From: Methanobacterium sp. UBA375
GTDB taxonomy: Archaea > Methanobacteriota > Methanobacteria > Methanobacteriales > Methanobacteriaceae
NCBI GenBank assembly: GCA_002495625.1
Contig: DAGC01000010.1
Location: forward strand, 1-27,401
DNA length: 27,401 nt
Direction: 5' to 3'
Shown here in pieces: positions 16,617 to 24,004 of this stretch. A model generated the notes under the pieces. The model was not told where the DNA came from. It searched no databases and saw only the letters and a program-made list of their open reading frames with translations. The position numbers and the translations under genes are program-made. How positions within the stretch are numbered: position 1 is the first letter of the stretch; each line of letters starts with the position of its first letter.

Positions 16617-17210
16617 ATGCAGGAATACAAAGACATCAAGTACCAAACCCACCCGCAGGTTTACGAACCAGCGGAAGATACCTTTCTATTAGCCGACAAT
16701 CTAGAAGTGGAGCGGATGTCCCGTGCACTGGAAATTGGAACAGGGACTGGGCTTATAACTATCCTGGCTTCCAGGAAAGCACGGATGGTTATAGCCACCG
16801 ATATCAACCCCCATGCACTGGACTGCACCCTTAAGAATATCATCGCCAACAAGGCATACAACGTGGAATTGAGGAAGGGAGACCTGTTTGAACCAGTTAA
16901 AGATGAGAAATTCGACTTAATATTATTTAACACACCCTACCTCCCCACATCTGAAGATGAGACAGTTGACGGCGAACTGGACGCTGCCTGGAACGGCGGC
17001 CCAAGTGGGAGGGAAGTGATAGACAGGTTCCTCTGTGAAGTGAAGGACCATCTGAATCCCGGTGGGAAGGTGCAGATGGTACAGTCAACACTATCCGGTA
17101 ACGAGGAGACCCTGGAAAAATTGGAAGAACTCGGTTTCCAGGCTTCTATAACCGCCCGGGAGAAGGGTTTTTTTGAGGAGATGGTGGTTATAACTGCTGT
17201 TTTAAGTTAA
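16617..17210 (+). CDS. HemK2/Mtq2-type protein methyltransferase
   Basis: A 197-residue SAM-dependent methyltransferase of the archaeal HemK-related (HemK2/Mtq2) group. This group lacks the N-terminal helical domain of bacterial PrmC and is expected to modify the GGQ glutamine of the release factor. The N-terminus HPQVYEPAEDTFLLADNL is diagnostic. Motif I reads EIGTGTGLITIL (about 39-50), then ATDINPHAL. The catalytic NPPY is here NTPYLP (about 105-110), an altered second residue. The GGPSGREVIDRFL helix follows. AGGTGA precedes the ATG. It is the last gene of a plus-strand run and converges on the NRAMP gene 23 bases away. Confidence 0.88.
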   Translation: MQEYKDIKYQTHPQVYEPAEDTFLLADNLEVERMSRALEIGTGTGLITILASRKARMVIATDINPHALDCTLKNIIANKAYNVELRKGDLFEPVKDEKFDLILFNTPYLPTSEDETVDGELDAAWNGGPSGREVIDRFLCEVKDHLNPGGKVQMVQSTLSGNEETLEKLEELGFQASITAREKGFFEEMVVITAVLS

Positions 17211-17233
17211 ATTAACTCCATTTATTTTAATTT

Positions 17234-18490
17234 CTATATCAGACTGGTTACCACCAGTGCTATGCTTAAACTCATCACTATTATTACGGTGGCCCAGGAA
17301 ATTACGTTGAACAGTCGGGAATTTACATGTTCACCCATTACTTTTTTGTCGTTGATGATGAGTAGCATTAGTATCAGTAAAAATGGTAGCAGGATACCGT
17401 TTGCAACCTGTGATAGGTATAGGATGGAGAGTAAGGGGATATCTGGTATCATTATAATTATGACCGCCAGTATGATAAGGCCCAGATACAGTCCGTGGAA
17501 TACTGGTGCTTCTCTAAAACTCTTGGAAACTCCCGCCTCGAACCCGAGGCTTTCACATACGTAGTAAGCTGTGGATAATGGTAGGATACTTGCGGCAAAT
17601 AGAGATGCATTTAGAAATCCAAATGCAAATAACAGGCTGGCGTACTGACCGGCGAATGGAACCAGTGCCCGGGATATATCTGCAACATCGTTGACCTGGA
17701 TGCCATTGGCATTTATGGTGGCTGCGCAGGCTATGACTATGAAAAATGCCACTATATTTACCACTATCGCCCCTAGAACAGCGTCTGCCTTGGAGTATTT
17801 CAGGTTGTTTAGGGATACTCCTTTTTCTACTATGGTGGATTGCAGGTAGAACATCATCCAGGGGGCGATGGTCGTCCCTACCAATCCTATTATCATGGTG
17901 ATATAGGCTTCACTGGGCACTATCTGCGGTACGAATGTGTTGTGTATGGCCAGGCCCCAGTTGGGCTGTGATAGAAATCCTGCCACGATGTAGGATAGGT
18001 AAACCAGTGATGCGGCTAGGAAGACTTTTTCCACACTCTTATAGGTGCCCTTAACTACCAGGAGCCAGACTACCAGAGCGGCTACCGGTAGGGCAACGAA
18101 GTTGGGGACACCAAAAATTGCACTGCTCACTGAGATCCCGGAAAATTCTGCCAGGATGTTTCCCATGTTAGCGGCCAAGAGGGCGATGGTCATGAGGAAG
18201 GTCAACTTAATCCCTACCTTCTCCCGTATCAGATCTGCCAGCCCTTTACCTGATACTACTCCCATCCGGACGCCCATCTCCTGGATGATGGCCAGGGCTA
18301 TGATCATGGGGATGAAGAGCCAGAGCAGGTCGTATCCAAACTGGGAACCGGCCAGTGCATAAGTGGTTATGCCGCCGGCGTCGTTGTCTACGTTGGCGGT
18401 TATGATTCCCGGGCCCATTACAGAAATAAACATTACTAGGCTTAAGATGAAAGGACTTCTAAATACCCTGGTGAAAATTCGGATATCCAT
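17234..18490 (-). CDS. NRAMP-family divalent metal transporter with altered metal site
   Basis: A 418-residue integral membrane protein of the NRAMP/SLC11 family with about 11 hydrophobic helices and a LeuT-like fold. The first helix (MGPGIITANVDNDAGG, 25-40) should carry DPGN; here it is D37-A-G-G40, so the usual Asn ligand is Gly. The sixth helix (GTTIAPW, 205-211) should read GxxxMPH; here the Met ligand is A209 and the His is W211. Loss of the Met argues against ordinary Mn2+/Fe2+ selectivity and fits a relative that takes a hard ion such as Mg2+. GGTGG precedes the ATG. It begins 17 bases after the PRC/MgtE_N/CBS gene and is probably its partner. Substrate is inferred, not shown. Confidence 0.9.
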   Translation of the reverse strand: MDIRIFTRVFRSPFILSLVMFISVMGPGIITANVDNDAGGITTYALAGSQFGYDLLWLFIPMIIALAIIQEMGVRMGVVSGKGLADLIREKVGIKLTFLMTIALLAANMGNILAEFSGISVSSAIFGVPNFVALPVAALVVWLLVVKGTYKSVEKVFLAASLVYLSYIVAGFLSQPNWGLAIHNTFVPQIVPSEAYITMIIGLVGTTIAPWMMFYLQSTIVEKGVSLNNLKYSKADAVLGAIVVNIVAFFIVIACAATINANGIQVNDVADISRALVPFAGQYASLLFAFGFLNASLFAASILPLSTAYYVCESLGFEAGVSKSFREAPVFHGLYLGLIILAVIIIMIPDIPLLSILYLSQVANGILLPFLLILMLLIINDKKVMGEHVNSRLFNVISWATVIIVMSLSIALVVTSLI

Positions 18491-18507
18491 TTAACCACCA
18501 TATTTTT

Positions 18508-19746
18508 TTATCTGAACATTCTTGGAACCCGCTTTTTCCAGGCCACAGGTAAAACGATATCTATAGCATCGTCTACAGTTACTATTCCCTTTAATCTATT
18601 CTCATCTTCAACGACCGGCAGTGCCAGTAGGTTATATTTGGCTATTTTTTGTGCCACCTCTTCCTCTTCTTCCAGGATATCAACGGTTATCACTGGTGTG
18701 TGCATGATTTCAGAAATCTTTTTATCATCGTCTGTCAGTAAAATATCCCTCAATGAAATAACTCCAGTTAATTCACCGTCTTTTGAGATTACGTATACGT
18801 AGTAGATGGTTTCCACATCTTTGGCTATCTCACGGAGTTGTTTCATCACCTCGCCTACGGTGAGGTCTTGTTCAATGTAGGCGTATTCGGTGGTCATGAT
18901 TCCGCCGGCTGTGTTTTCTGGATATTTCAGTAATATCCGGATATCTTTAGACTCCTTTGGCTCCAGTAAGCCCAGGAGTTCTTCTGCTTTCTCTTCAGGT
19001 AAATCTCCCAGTACGTCTGCCGCGTCGTCGGGGTCCATCTCGTCTAAGATTTCTGCAGCACGCTGGCTGTCCATACCTTCCAGGAGATAGGCCTGTCTTT
19101 CTGGTGAGACTTCTTCTAATGTGTCGGCTGCTGCTTCATCATCCAGGCTGTTCAGGATATTTATAGATTCGTTGAGTCCTAACTGGTCCACTATTTCCGC
19201 TATATCTGCGGGGTGGAGTTTTTTAATGTTCTGTTTGGGGACCTTTAATTTCAGTTTGGAATAGTCCTGGTTCAGGGTGTCGATGTCTGCCCAGGCGATT
19301 ATGTTCTCGTTTGACTTAACCCGCATGGGCTTTGCTATACTTTCCAAGCCCAGCCTCTTCAGGATACCATAAAAACCTATATCAACACCTATTATATGAT
19401 AGTAACCATGGCTGCGGGATATCTTTATATCATTGACTCTTCTAACCTTTTTATCCTCAATATCCACTACTTGCCTGTCTAGAACGTCTTCCCAGAGTCT
19501 TATATCCAGGTTTTGTATTTTATATTCCATTATTTCATCGAGGGATGTTTTAAGCTTAGTTTCCCTACCAATACTATCAATATAATTATAAGGAATGGTT
19601 ATGGTCTTTTTATCTACTTTATCAACTATTATCGCTTTTATTATTGGGTAAGAAACCTCTGAGGACACTATGGCATCCTTTAATCTTCCTATTTTCTTGC
19701 CTGCTCCATCGAATACGGGTTTTTTAATAATTTCACTGAGGTACAT
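18508..19746 (-). CDS. Soluble PRC-barrel / MgtE_N / CBS-pair protein (NRAMP partner)
   Basis: A 412-residue cytoplasmic protein. Two PRC-barrel-like units occupy about 1-75 and 86-158. An MgtE intracellular N domain follows (about 176-275, with helical repeats such as DDEAAADTL, DSQRAAEIL, DPDDAADVL and ending YPENTAGGIMTTEY). Two CBS motifs cover about 285-345 and 348-402. MgtE channels have the same N-CBS module followed by five membrane helices; here the protein stops after CBS, so it cannot be a channel alone. In MgtE this part binds Mg2+ and gates the pore. It has a strong AGGAGGTGA site and lies between Lrp (24 bases) and NRAMP (17 bases). I infer that it senses Mg2+ or nucleotide and controls the NRAMP protein. 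Confidence 0.9.
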   Translation of the reverse strand: MYLSEIIKKPVFDGAGKKIGRLKDAIVSSEVSYPIIKAIIVDKVDKKTITIPYNYIDSIGRETKLKTSLDEIMEYKIQNLDIRLWEDVLDRQVVDIEDKKVRRVNDIKISRSHGYYHIIGVDIGFYGILKRLGLESIAKPMRVKSNENIIAWADIDTLNQDYSKLKLKVPKQNIKKLHPADIAEIVDQLGLNESINILNSLDDEAAADTLEEVSPERQAYLLEGMDSQRAAEILDEMDPDDAADVLGDLPEEKAEELLGLLEPKESKDIRILLKYPENTAGGIMTTEYAYIEQDLTVGEVMKQLREIAKDVETIYYVYVISKDGELTGVISLRDILLTDDDKKISEIMHTPVITVDILEEEEEVAQKIAKYNLLALPVVEDENRLKGIVTVDDAIDIVLPVAWKKRVPRMFR

Positions 19747-19770
19747 TTAATTCACCTCCTGGAGTTCTTT

Positions 19771-20223
19771 TTATTCCTTGGGTTCGGTTAGTGGCACCAC
19801 CCCTTCTTTGACCCTTTCCATTACGATCATCTCGGTTAAATCTTCGATTCCGTCCACAGAACGTATTTTTGAATTAATTATATCGTTTAATTCATCTAAA
19901 CTACGCGCCCATACTTTGATGAGGATGTCGTATTCACCAGAAATACTGTAAACTTCTGAAACTTCATCAAGGTTTGATAATTGCTGTTCAACGTCTTTAT
20001 GTTTTTCTGATTCGCTTTGAATAATTATTATCGCAGTAATTTTCAAATCAATCTTATCATAATCCAGTATTAAGGTATATTGCTTGATCACGTCTTTTTC
20101 AAGCTTCTTAAGCCGGTTGGATATGGTTGCATCTGGCACGTCTATGTCCTTGGACATCTGGGAGAGGGTGATCCTCGAGTTTTGGATCAGTGAATGAATT
20201 ATCCGCGAGTCTATTTCATCCAT
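19771..20223 (-). CDS. Lrp/AsnC family transcriptional regulator
   Basis: A 150-residue Lrp/AsnC regulator. The N-terminal winged helix (residues 1-50) has MDEIDSRIIHSLIQNSRITLSQMS and the recognition part DVPDATISNRLKKLEK. The C-terminal RAM domain has the typical SGEYDILIKVWARSLDELNDII (about 93-115). The frame is open for 60 codons upstream, but GGTGAAC fits the ATG at 20223 (or 20229, two codons earlier); upstream codons are promoter DNA. It is the first gene of a likely three-gene operon with the PRC/MgtE_N/CBS and NRAMP genes. An inverted repeat next to its TATA box is a candidate self-operator. The effector cannot be read. Confidence 0.92.
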   Translation of the reverse strand: MDEIDSRIIHSLIQNSRITLSQMSKDIDVPDATISNRLKKLEKDVIKQYTLILDYDKIDLKITAIIIIQSESEKHKDVEQQLSNLDEVSEVYSISGEYDILIKVWARSLDELNDIINSKIRSVDGIEDLTEMIVMERVKEGVVPLTEPKE

Positions 20224-20272
20224 TTTCATGTTCACCACAAAACATCTTTGAGTGGTATTAGTATATTTCCAT

Positions 20273-20301
20273 ATTAATATAAAGGTACTGGTAATTGACC
20301 A
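20273..20301 (-). promoter_or_regulatory. TATA box and operator-like palindrome before the lrp gene
   Basis: The minus strand has TTTATATTAAT (20273-20283). Immediately upstream of it is TGGT-N5-ACCA (20289-20301 on the plus strand, TGGTAATTGACCA). Further TGGTA elements occur at 20253-20257 and 20319-20323, one on each side. Palindromes of about 13 bases near the TATA box are typical Lrp-family operators. Confidence 0.45.
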
Positions 20302-20434
20302 AAAATTTCTAATGATGTTGGTAAATTTCCCAGATTGATAATTTATTTGGGTAGATATATTGTTAAAAAAATAGAATAGAAATTGATAAGAAAAGAAATT
20401 CATGGATTGAATAGCAAATTAACCTTTTATATTT

Positions 20435-21202
20435 CTATAATGGTTTGAAGCTGTAGATCACCATTTCAAATTTAGGAAGAGATTCATTCCATTCGTCTTG
20501 AGGAGTGACACACCCAATCCTGTAATACAAAGACCCCGGGATAACCTCGATATGCGCCGTAATAGCCCTATATGGTCTACCACTAACATTCCACTCCTTT
20601 ATTAGCTCTACCGCCCTCATACCGTTAACGGTTATGTTTCGATGTGAAACATAGGTTTGTCCTATCTCTGCAATATCAATCCTGTAAGCCTCAATCATCT
20701 GGTCTAAAGAAGTCACACCTCTCTGTTTAATGTAGAAATAGGTGGTAATACTATCAGACTCAGTTTTATTGCCTTCTGGTTCAAAGAATGCTACAACCGG
20801 ATTACCAAAACCCCACCGGCTGGGAGCGTCAAGATTATACATTTGTATCCAGCCAGCTGGGTAATTAAAGGTTATTCCATGACCGGCATAGGTTTCATTT
20901 GGTATATAATTGGTAGAATTATTATTTGAGGTAGAATTATTAGTAGTTAGATTCCCCAGAGGAATTATATTAGTAAAAACGGCTAATACTGCAAATATTG
21001 CAATTAAAGCTATAGCTGAAATAATAATTGATTTAACCGGTTTTTTTGAACCCTTAGACCCCTTTAAACCATCAGGTTTCCTTCCCAAATATCGTTTATA
21101 CTCTAAATTCCCTCCACAATCAACACAGATATAATCAGAAAGTGTATCTCCTTCCTTTAAATCGTATTCTCTGCCACATTCTTTGCATTTCACTGTAACC
21201 AA
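20435..21202 (-). CDS. Zinc-ribbon, membrane-anchored PsbP-like protein
   Basis: A 255-residue protein. An N-terminal zinc ribbon (C6, C9, C26, C29) is followed by a basic stretch and one transmembrane helix (about 57-79). A short Asn/Thr/Ser linker with several N-glycosylation sequons leads to an extracytoplasmic domain (about 105-255). This begins GHGITFNYPAGW, the hallmark of PsbP-like/Mog1-fold domains common in methanobacterial surface proteins. The start is TTG with GGGGGAT about 7 bases upstream; a GTG three codons later is possible. Function is unknown. The layout (cytosolic ribbon, helix, external domain) is like the other zinc-ribbon protein at 14792-15292. Confidence 0.78.
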   Translation of the reverse strand: MVTVKCKECGREYDLKEGDTLSDYICVDCGGNLEYKRYLGRKPDGLKGSKGSKKPVKSIIISAIALIAIFAVLAVFTNIIPLGNLTTNNSTSNNNSTNYIPNETYAGHGITFNYPAGWIQMYNLDAPSRWGFGNPVVAFFEPEGNKTESDSITTYFYIKQRGVTSLDQMIEAYRIDIAEIGQTYVSHRNITVNGMRAVELIKEWNVSGRPYRAITAHIEVIPGSLYYRIGCVTPQDEWNESLPKFEMVIYSFKPL

Positions 21203-21379
21203 AATTAATCCCCCTTACAATAATATGGATAAATATTATACTATTAGAGATAAAAGTCTTTCTATTTAGTAATGGAGGATAGGTCTATCTCTTAAATTGA
21301 TCGTTAAATTACCTTTAAATCTCTTAATATTGTTTAATATGATAAATAATATAGTATTATATTTTTAAAGATGATTAAG

Positions 21380-22369
21380 CTATTCCATCCAGATTTTAAG
21401 TACGAATGAACAGGGTTGAGGGTGTAAATATTCAATCTTCACTTCATCAGGGGGTGTACCCTTGGGAACCCCTATCAAATACGTATTAGAAGATTTAAAA
21501 TGATCATTAGGCATTTGAACATGTAGCCATATTACAACTTCCTCATCATCACCTATCATTTCATTTATTTTATCATTTACCAGTATAGGGTGTCCTGAGA
21601 AGGTTTCCTTTTCTATACTTATCTTATCTGGCCGATCCAGTATCCATCCCCCGCTGTCTTCTAATACAGGAGGATCGGTCAGAATATAAAAGTCAGTCGT
21701 ATTAAGGTCTTCCTGGGTTATCTTGAAGCAACTGCATTTCCAGCCGGTTGTAGAGTTGTCATCGGGTTTACTGTGACCTGTAAATCCTGTGTAGTTGTAA
21801 TGTGGGCAGATCTCCTGTTGGGAACTACTGGTCATACTGGTTAAAATCTTAAAATCCCTGAAATTCACCAGAACAGTACGGTTCACCACTGCTACTTCCG
21901 TAACTTCGGGAGGAGGGGTCCCGTTACCCACCTCCAATGGTTCCAGGGTGGAACTTGCTGGATAAATCGTTAAAGAGGAATTTGCACCGGGTGGTATAAC
22001 GTTACCCATGAACTCGTGGTACCTGGCTTCAAGGTGGGTTATCTTTGCAAAACTCAGTATTTTGGTGGTATTTTTAGTTCCGTTGGTATTCTGTGCCAGT
22101 CCCGGTGTAACAAATTGTGTATCATTACTATTCTCCCAATCCGGAGTTCCAGGAGTGTTTATCAGTATATCTGCTGCGTCGATTGCAATCCTATCCAGTG
22201 ACTTTCCAGCTGAATAATCAGTTATTTTAAAAGTTACGATGTCTAAAGCATCGGCCGACATTCCAATTACCATGGTAATTATGATAAGAGCAAGCAATAC
22301 ATCCATAGAGAATACCTGTCCCTTATTTTCCTTTAAAAAATTTATAGGTTTAGAATTTAATCTAATCAT
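21380..22369 (-). CDS. Pseudopilin-like surface protein with CPHY motif
   Basis: A 329-residue protein with a class III (type IV pilin-like) N-terminus: KENKGQVFSMDVLLALIII, a Lys-Gly before Gln and a Ser/Asp-containing start of the hydrophobic helix (about 18-40). Cleavage by an EppA/FlaK-type peptidase after the Gly is a reasonable inference. The rest is extracellular, rich in N-x-S/T sequons, with CPHY at about 188-191, a CSC at about 212-214 and a last Cys near 320. The ATG follows AGGTGATGATTG; a TTG one codon earlier is possible. It begins 16 bases after the stop of the upstream gene 22386-23399 and shares its layout. No specific family is recognised. Confidence 0.75.
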   Translation of the reverse strand: MIRLNSKPINFLKENKGQVFSMDVLLALIIITMVIGMSADALDIVTFKITDYSAGKSLDRIAIDAADILINTPGTPDWENSNDTQFVTPGLAQNTNGTKNTTKILSFAKITHLEARYHEFMGNVIPPGANSSLTIYPASSTLEPLEVGNGTPPPEVTEVAVVNRTVLVNFRDFKILTSMTSSSQQEICPHYNYTGFTGHSKPDDNSTTGWKCSCFKITQEDLNTTDFYILTDPPVLEDSGGWILDRPDKISIEKETFSGHPILVNDKINEMIGDDEEVVIWLHVQMPNDHFKSSNTYLIGVPKGTPPDEVKIEYLHPQPCSFVLKIWME

Positions 22370-22385
22370 CAATCATCACCTGATT

Positions 22386-23399
22386 TTAGGATGTGGGAAA
22401 GCCATATTTCTGCCTGTGGGCGTTGTCTAAATATAGGATAAGGAGATTAACTCCATCAGAATAGTAAATAAGCCCATATCCCGGGTAGGTGTTGTTGGTT
22501 GTTTCATCAAAGATCACATGGTCGATGGAACTGGGAGCGGTGTTGTAGGTGAAATTGGTGCTGGAATTACTGCTGTTTACACTGGTGTTTGCCGAAGAAC
22601 AGGGGACGATAAAGGTTTCCATACCGTAATGGGGACAGGTTCCGTGACCTTCCAACCTACAGAGGAAACACGGCCCATCAGCACTCTCATGGAAATATCC
22701 ATTGTCTATACAGTTTTTGAGTGTATTGTTGTTTGTTCCATGCATTATGTAGGGATCATAGGGACATTTCTTTATTATGAAGGCGGTGGTGGAGTTTTCA
22801 TAGGCGAAAGCGTTTTCCACTCCACGTTTCTCCAGGTAATTAACCAGGGTGGAACCGAAGGCTATTTTATTATTTACAACCTGAATCCCTCCATGACCTT
22901 TACATTTAATGAATGGTAATGGGTTGGGTATGGGATACTGTGGGTCTGTGAGGGGAATATCCTGACTTACGAACTCCCAATGAGTGATATTACCCTTACC
23001 CACATATATTGTGGAATTTATCTGAACTGCAAATGGATCTTCCGAGTTTCCTACTGATGTGATGTTACAGTCCACCTCCATCCCACTGTTATCCTCGTAA
23101 TCCTGGACCATCTGGTCCATCTTAGTCTGCAGATCTGCCTTGATTACCGCCCGGCTGTTGGAAAGAGGTGTCCCTGAACTAACCACGCTATCAGCTTCAC
23201 TTTTTAAAACCTCCTTTCCTGCAACCATAATATCAGCTTCCAGGTCTTTCGCTGTATTTAACACAGCCCCGGACCCTAAAACCCGGGAATTTTCTTCTAT
23301 ACCACCAGTAGTCAGGTCTAAAAATACAGCAAATAGCAGTATGGCGGGTAAAACCAGTAAAAAGGACATTCCACTCATGACGTAGCCTCGGTTATCCAT
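22386..23399 (-). CDS. Pseudopilin-like, cysteine-rich surface protein with CPHY motif
   Basis: A 337-residue protein with a very short N-terminus (MDNRGYVMSGMS) then a hydrophobic helix (about 12-28) and a long extracellular region. The NRG before the helix resembles a class III signal, but the usual +5 Glu is missing. The body has at least eight cysteines (near 111, 166, 212, 230, 244, 247, 255 and 267), including GPCFLC and GTCPHYG. Many Asn sequons cluster at 270-287 (NTSVNSSNSS). The CPHY recurs in its downstream partner. TTTATATAC lies only about 21 bases before the ATG and there is no ribosome-binding site, so the mRNA is probably leaderless. It seems to be the first gene of a two-gene operon. 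Function is unknown. Confidence 0.75.
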   Translation of the reverse strand: MDNRGYVMSGMSFLLVLPAILLFAVFLDLTTGGIEENSRVLGSGAVLNTAKDLEADIMVAGKEVLKSEADSVVSSGTPLSNSRAVIKADLQTKMDQMVQDYEDNSGMEVDCNITSVGNSEDPFAVQINSTIYVGKGNITHWEFVSQDIPLTDPQYPIPNPLPFIKCKGHGGIQVVNNKIAFGSTLVNYLEKRGVENAFAYENSTTAFIIKKCPYDPYIMHGTNNNTLKNCIDNGYFHESADGPCFLCRLEGHGTCPHYGMETFIVPCSSANTSVNSSNSSTNFTYNTAPSSIDHVIFDETTNNTYPGYGLIYYSDGVNLLILYLDNAHRQKYGFPTS

Positions 23400-23420
23400 G
23401 ATTATTAGTATTACTTTTTA

Positions 23421-23429
23421 GTATATAAA
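23421..23429 (-). promoter_or_regulatory. TATA box of the pseudopilin pair
   Basis: TTTATATAC on the minus strand ends about 21 bases before the ATG at 23399. Normal TATA-to-start spacing puts the transcript start at or next to the ATG, predicting a leaderless mRNA. On the plus strand, ATATAAAATT (about 23486-23495) is the likely divergent promoter of the DUF35 gene. Confidence 0.5.
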
Positions 23430-23605
23430 TATTAACCAAGTACCTATAAAAAGCTGGAAAGGAAATATTTAAATTAAAGATTAAGATATAAAATTTAGAA
23501 TATAATTTGTTAGAAATTTAGAAGTAACGTTCTATTTTTATGAATCAAGAATGGCAGTTGTTTAGTTGGATAAGGAATTCATTTAAATTAATGGAGGTCA
23601 TAATT

Positions 23606-24004
23606 TTGAAAGACATCGTAAGAGGATGGCGTCACATCCCCCAAAGATACAATCTCATAGGTTCAAAATGCAGCAATTGTGGAGAGGTCTACTTTCCAAA
23701 AAGAGTTATATGTCCAGAATGCAGGAGAAAAGGTAAATTAGAGGATATAAAATTCAGTGGAAAAGGTAAAATACACACCTATTCAGTTATCCACGCTCCT
23801 GCAGAAGAGTTCAAGATACTTTCACCCTATATCGTAGCCATAATAGAACTGGAAGAAGGCGCTAAAATAACCAGTCAAATTGTAGACTGTGGAGAAGACG
23901 ATGTTGAAATAGGTGATGATGTGGAATTGGTTTTCCGAAAAATTAAGGCAGAAGGTGAGGAAGGAGTGATTTCATATGGATACAAATTCAAACTCAAAAA
24001 ATAA
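23606..24004 (+). CDS. DUF35 zinc-ribbon/OB-fold protein
   Basis: A 132-residue DUF35 protein: an N-terminal rubredoxin-like zinc ribbon (CSNCGEVYFPKRVICPEC) and a C-terminal OB-fold (KGKIHTYSVIHAPAEEF onward). In archaea, DUF35 proteins hold acetoacetyl-CoA thiolase and HMG-CoA synthase together in the mevalonate pathway. Those two genes are not next to this one in the window, so a link to them is by family only. I start at the TTG at 23606 because GGAGGTCATAATT lies just before it. An ATG 22 codons upstream would put that site inside the gene and lacks its own. The end overlaps cbiX/cfbA by 29 bases, indicating translational coupling. Confidence 0.85.
   Translation: MKDIVRGWRHIPQRYNLIGSKCSNCGEVYFPKRVICPECRRKGKLEDIKFSGKGKIHTYSVIHAPAEEFKILSPYIVAIIELEEGAKITSQIVDCGEDDVEIGDDVELVFRKIKAEGEEGVISYGYKFKLKK

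Noticed and set aside
18508..19746. Calling this gene a complete MgtE magnesium channel
   Set aside because: It ends after the CBS pair with no hydrophobic helices, so it cannot form a pore by itself.
21246..21292. AGAGATA/TATCTCT inverted repeat before the PsbP-like gene
   Set aside because: Only seven bases per arm with a 33-base gap in AT-rich DNA; too weak to interpret.
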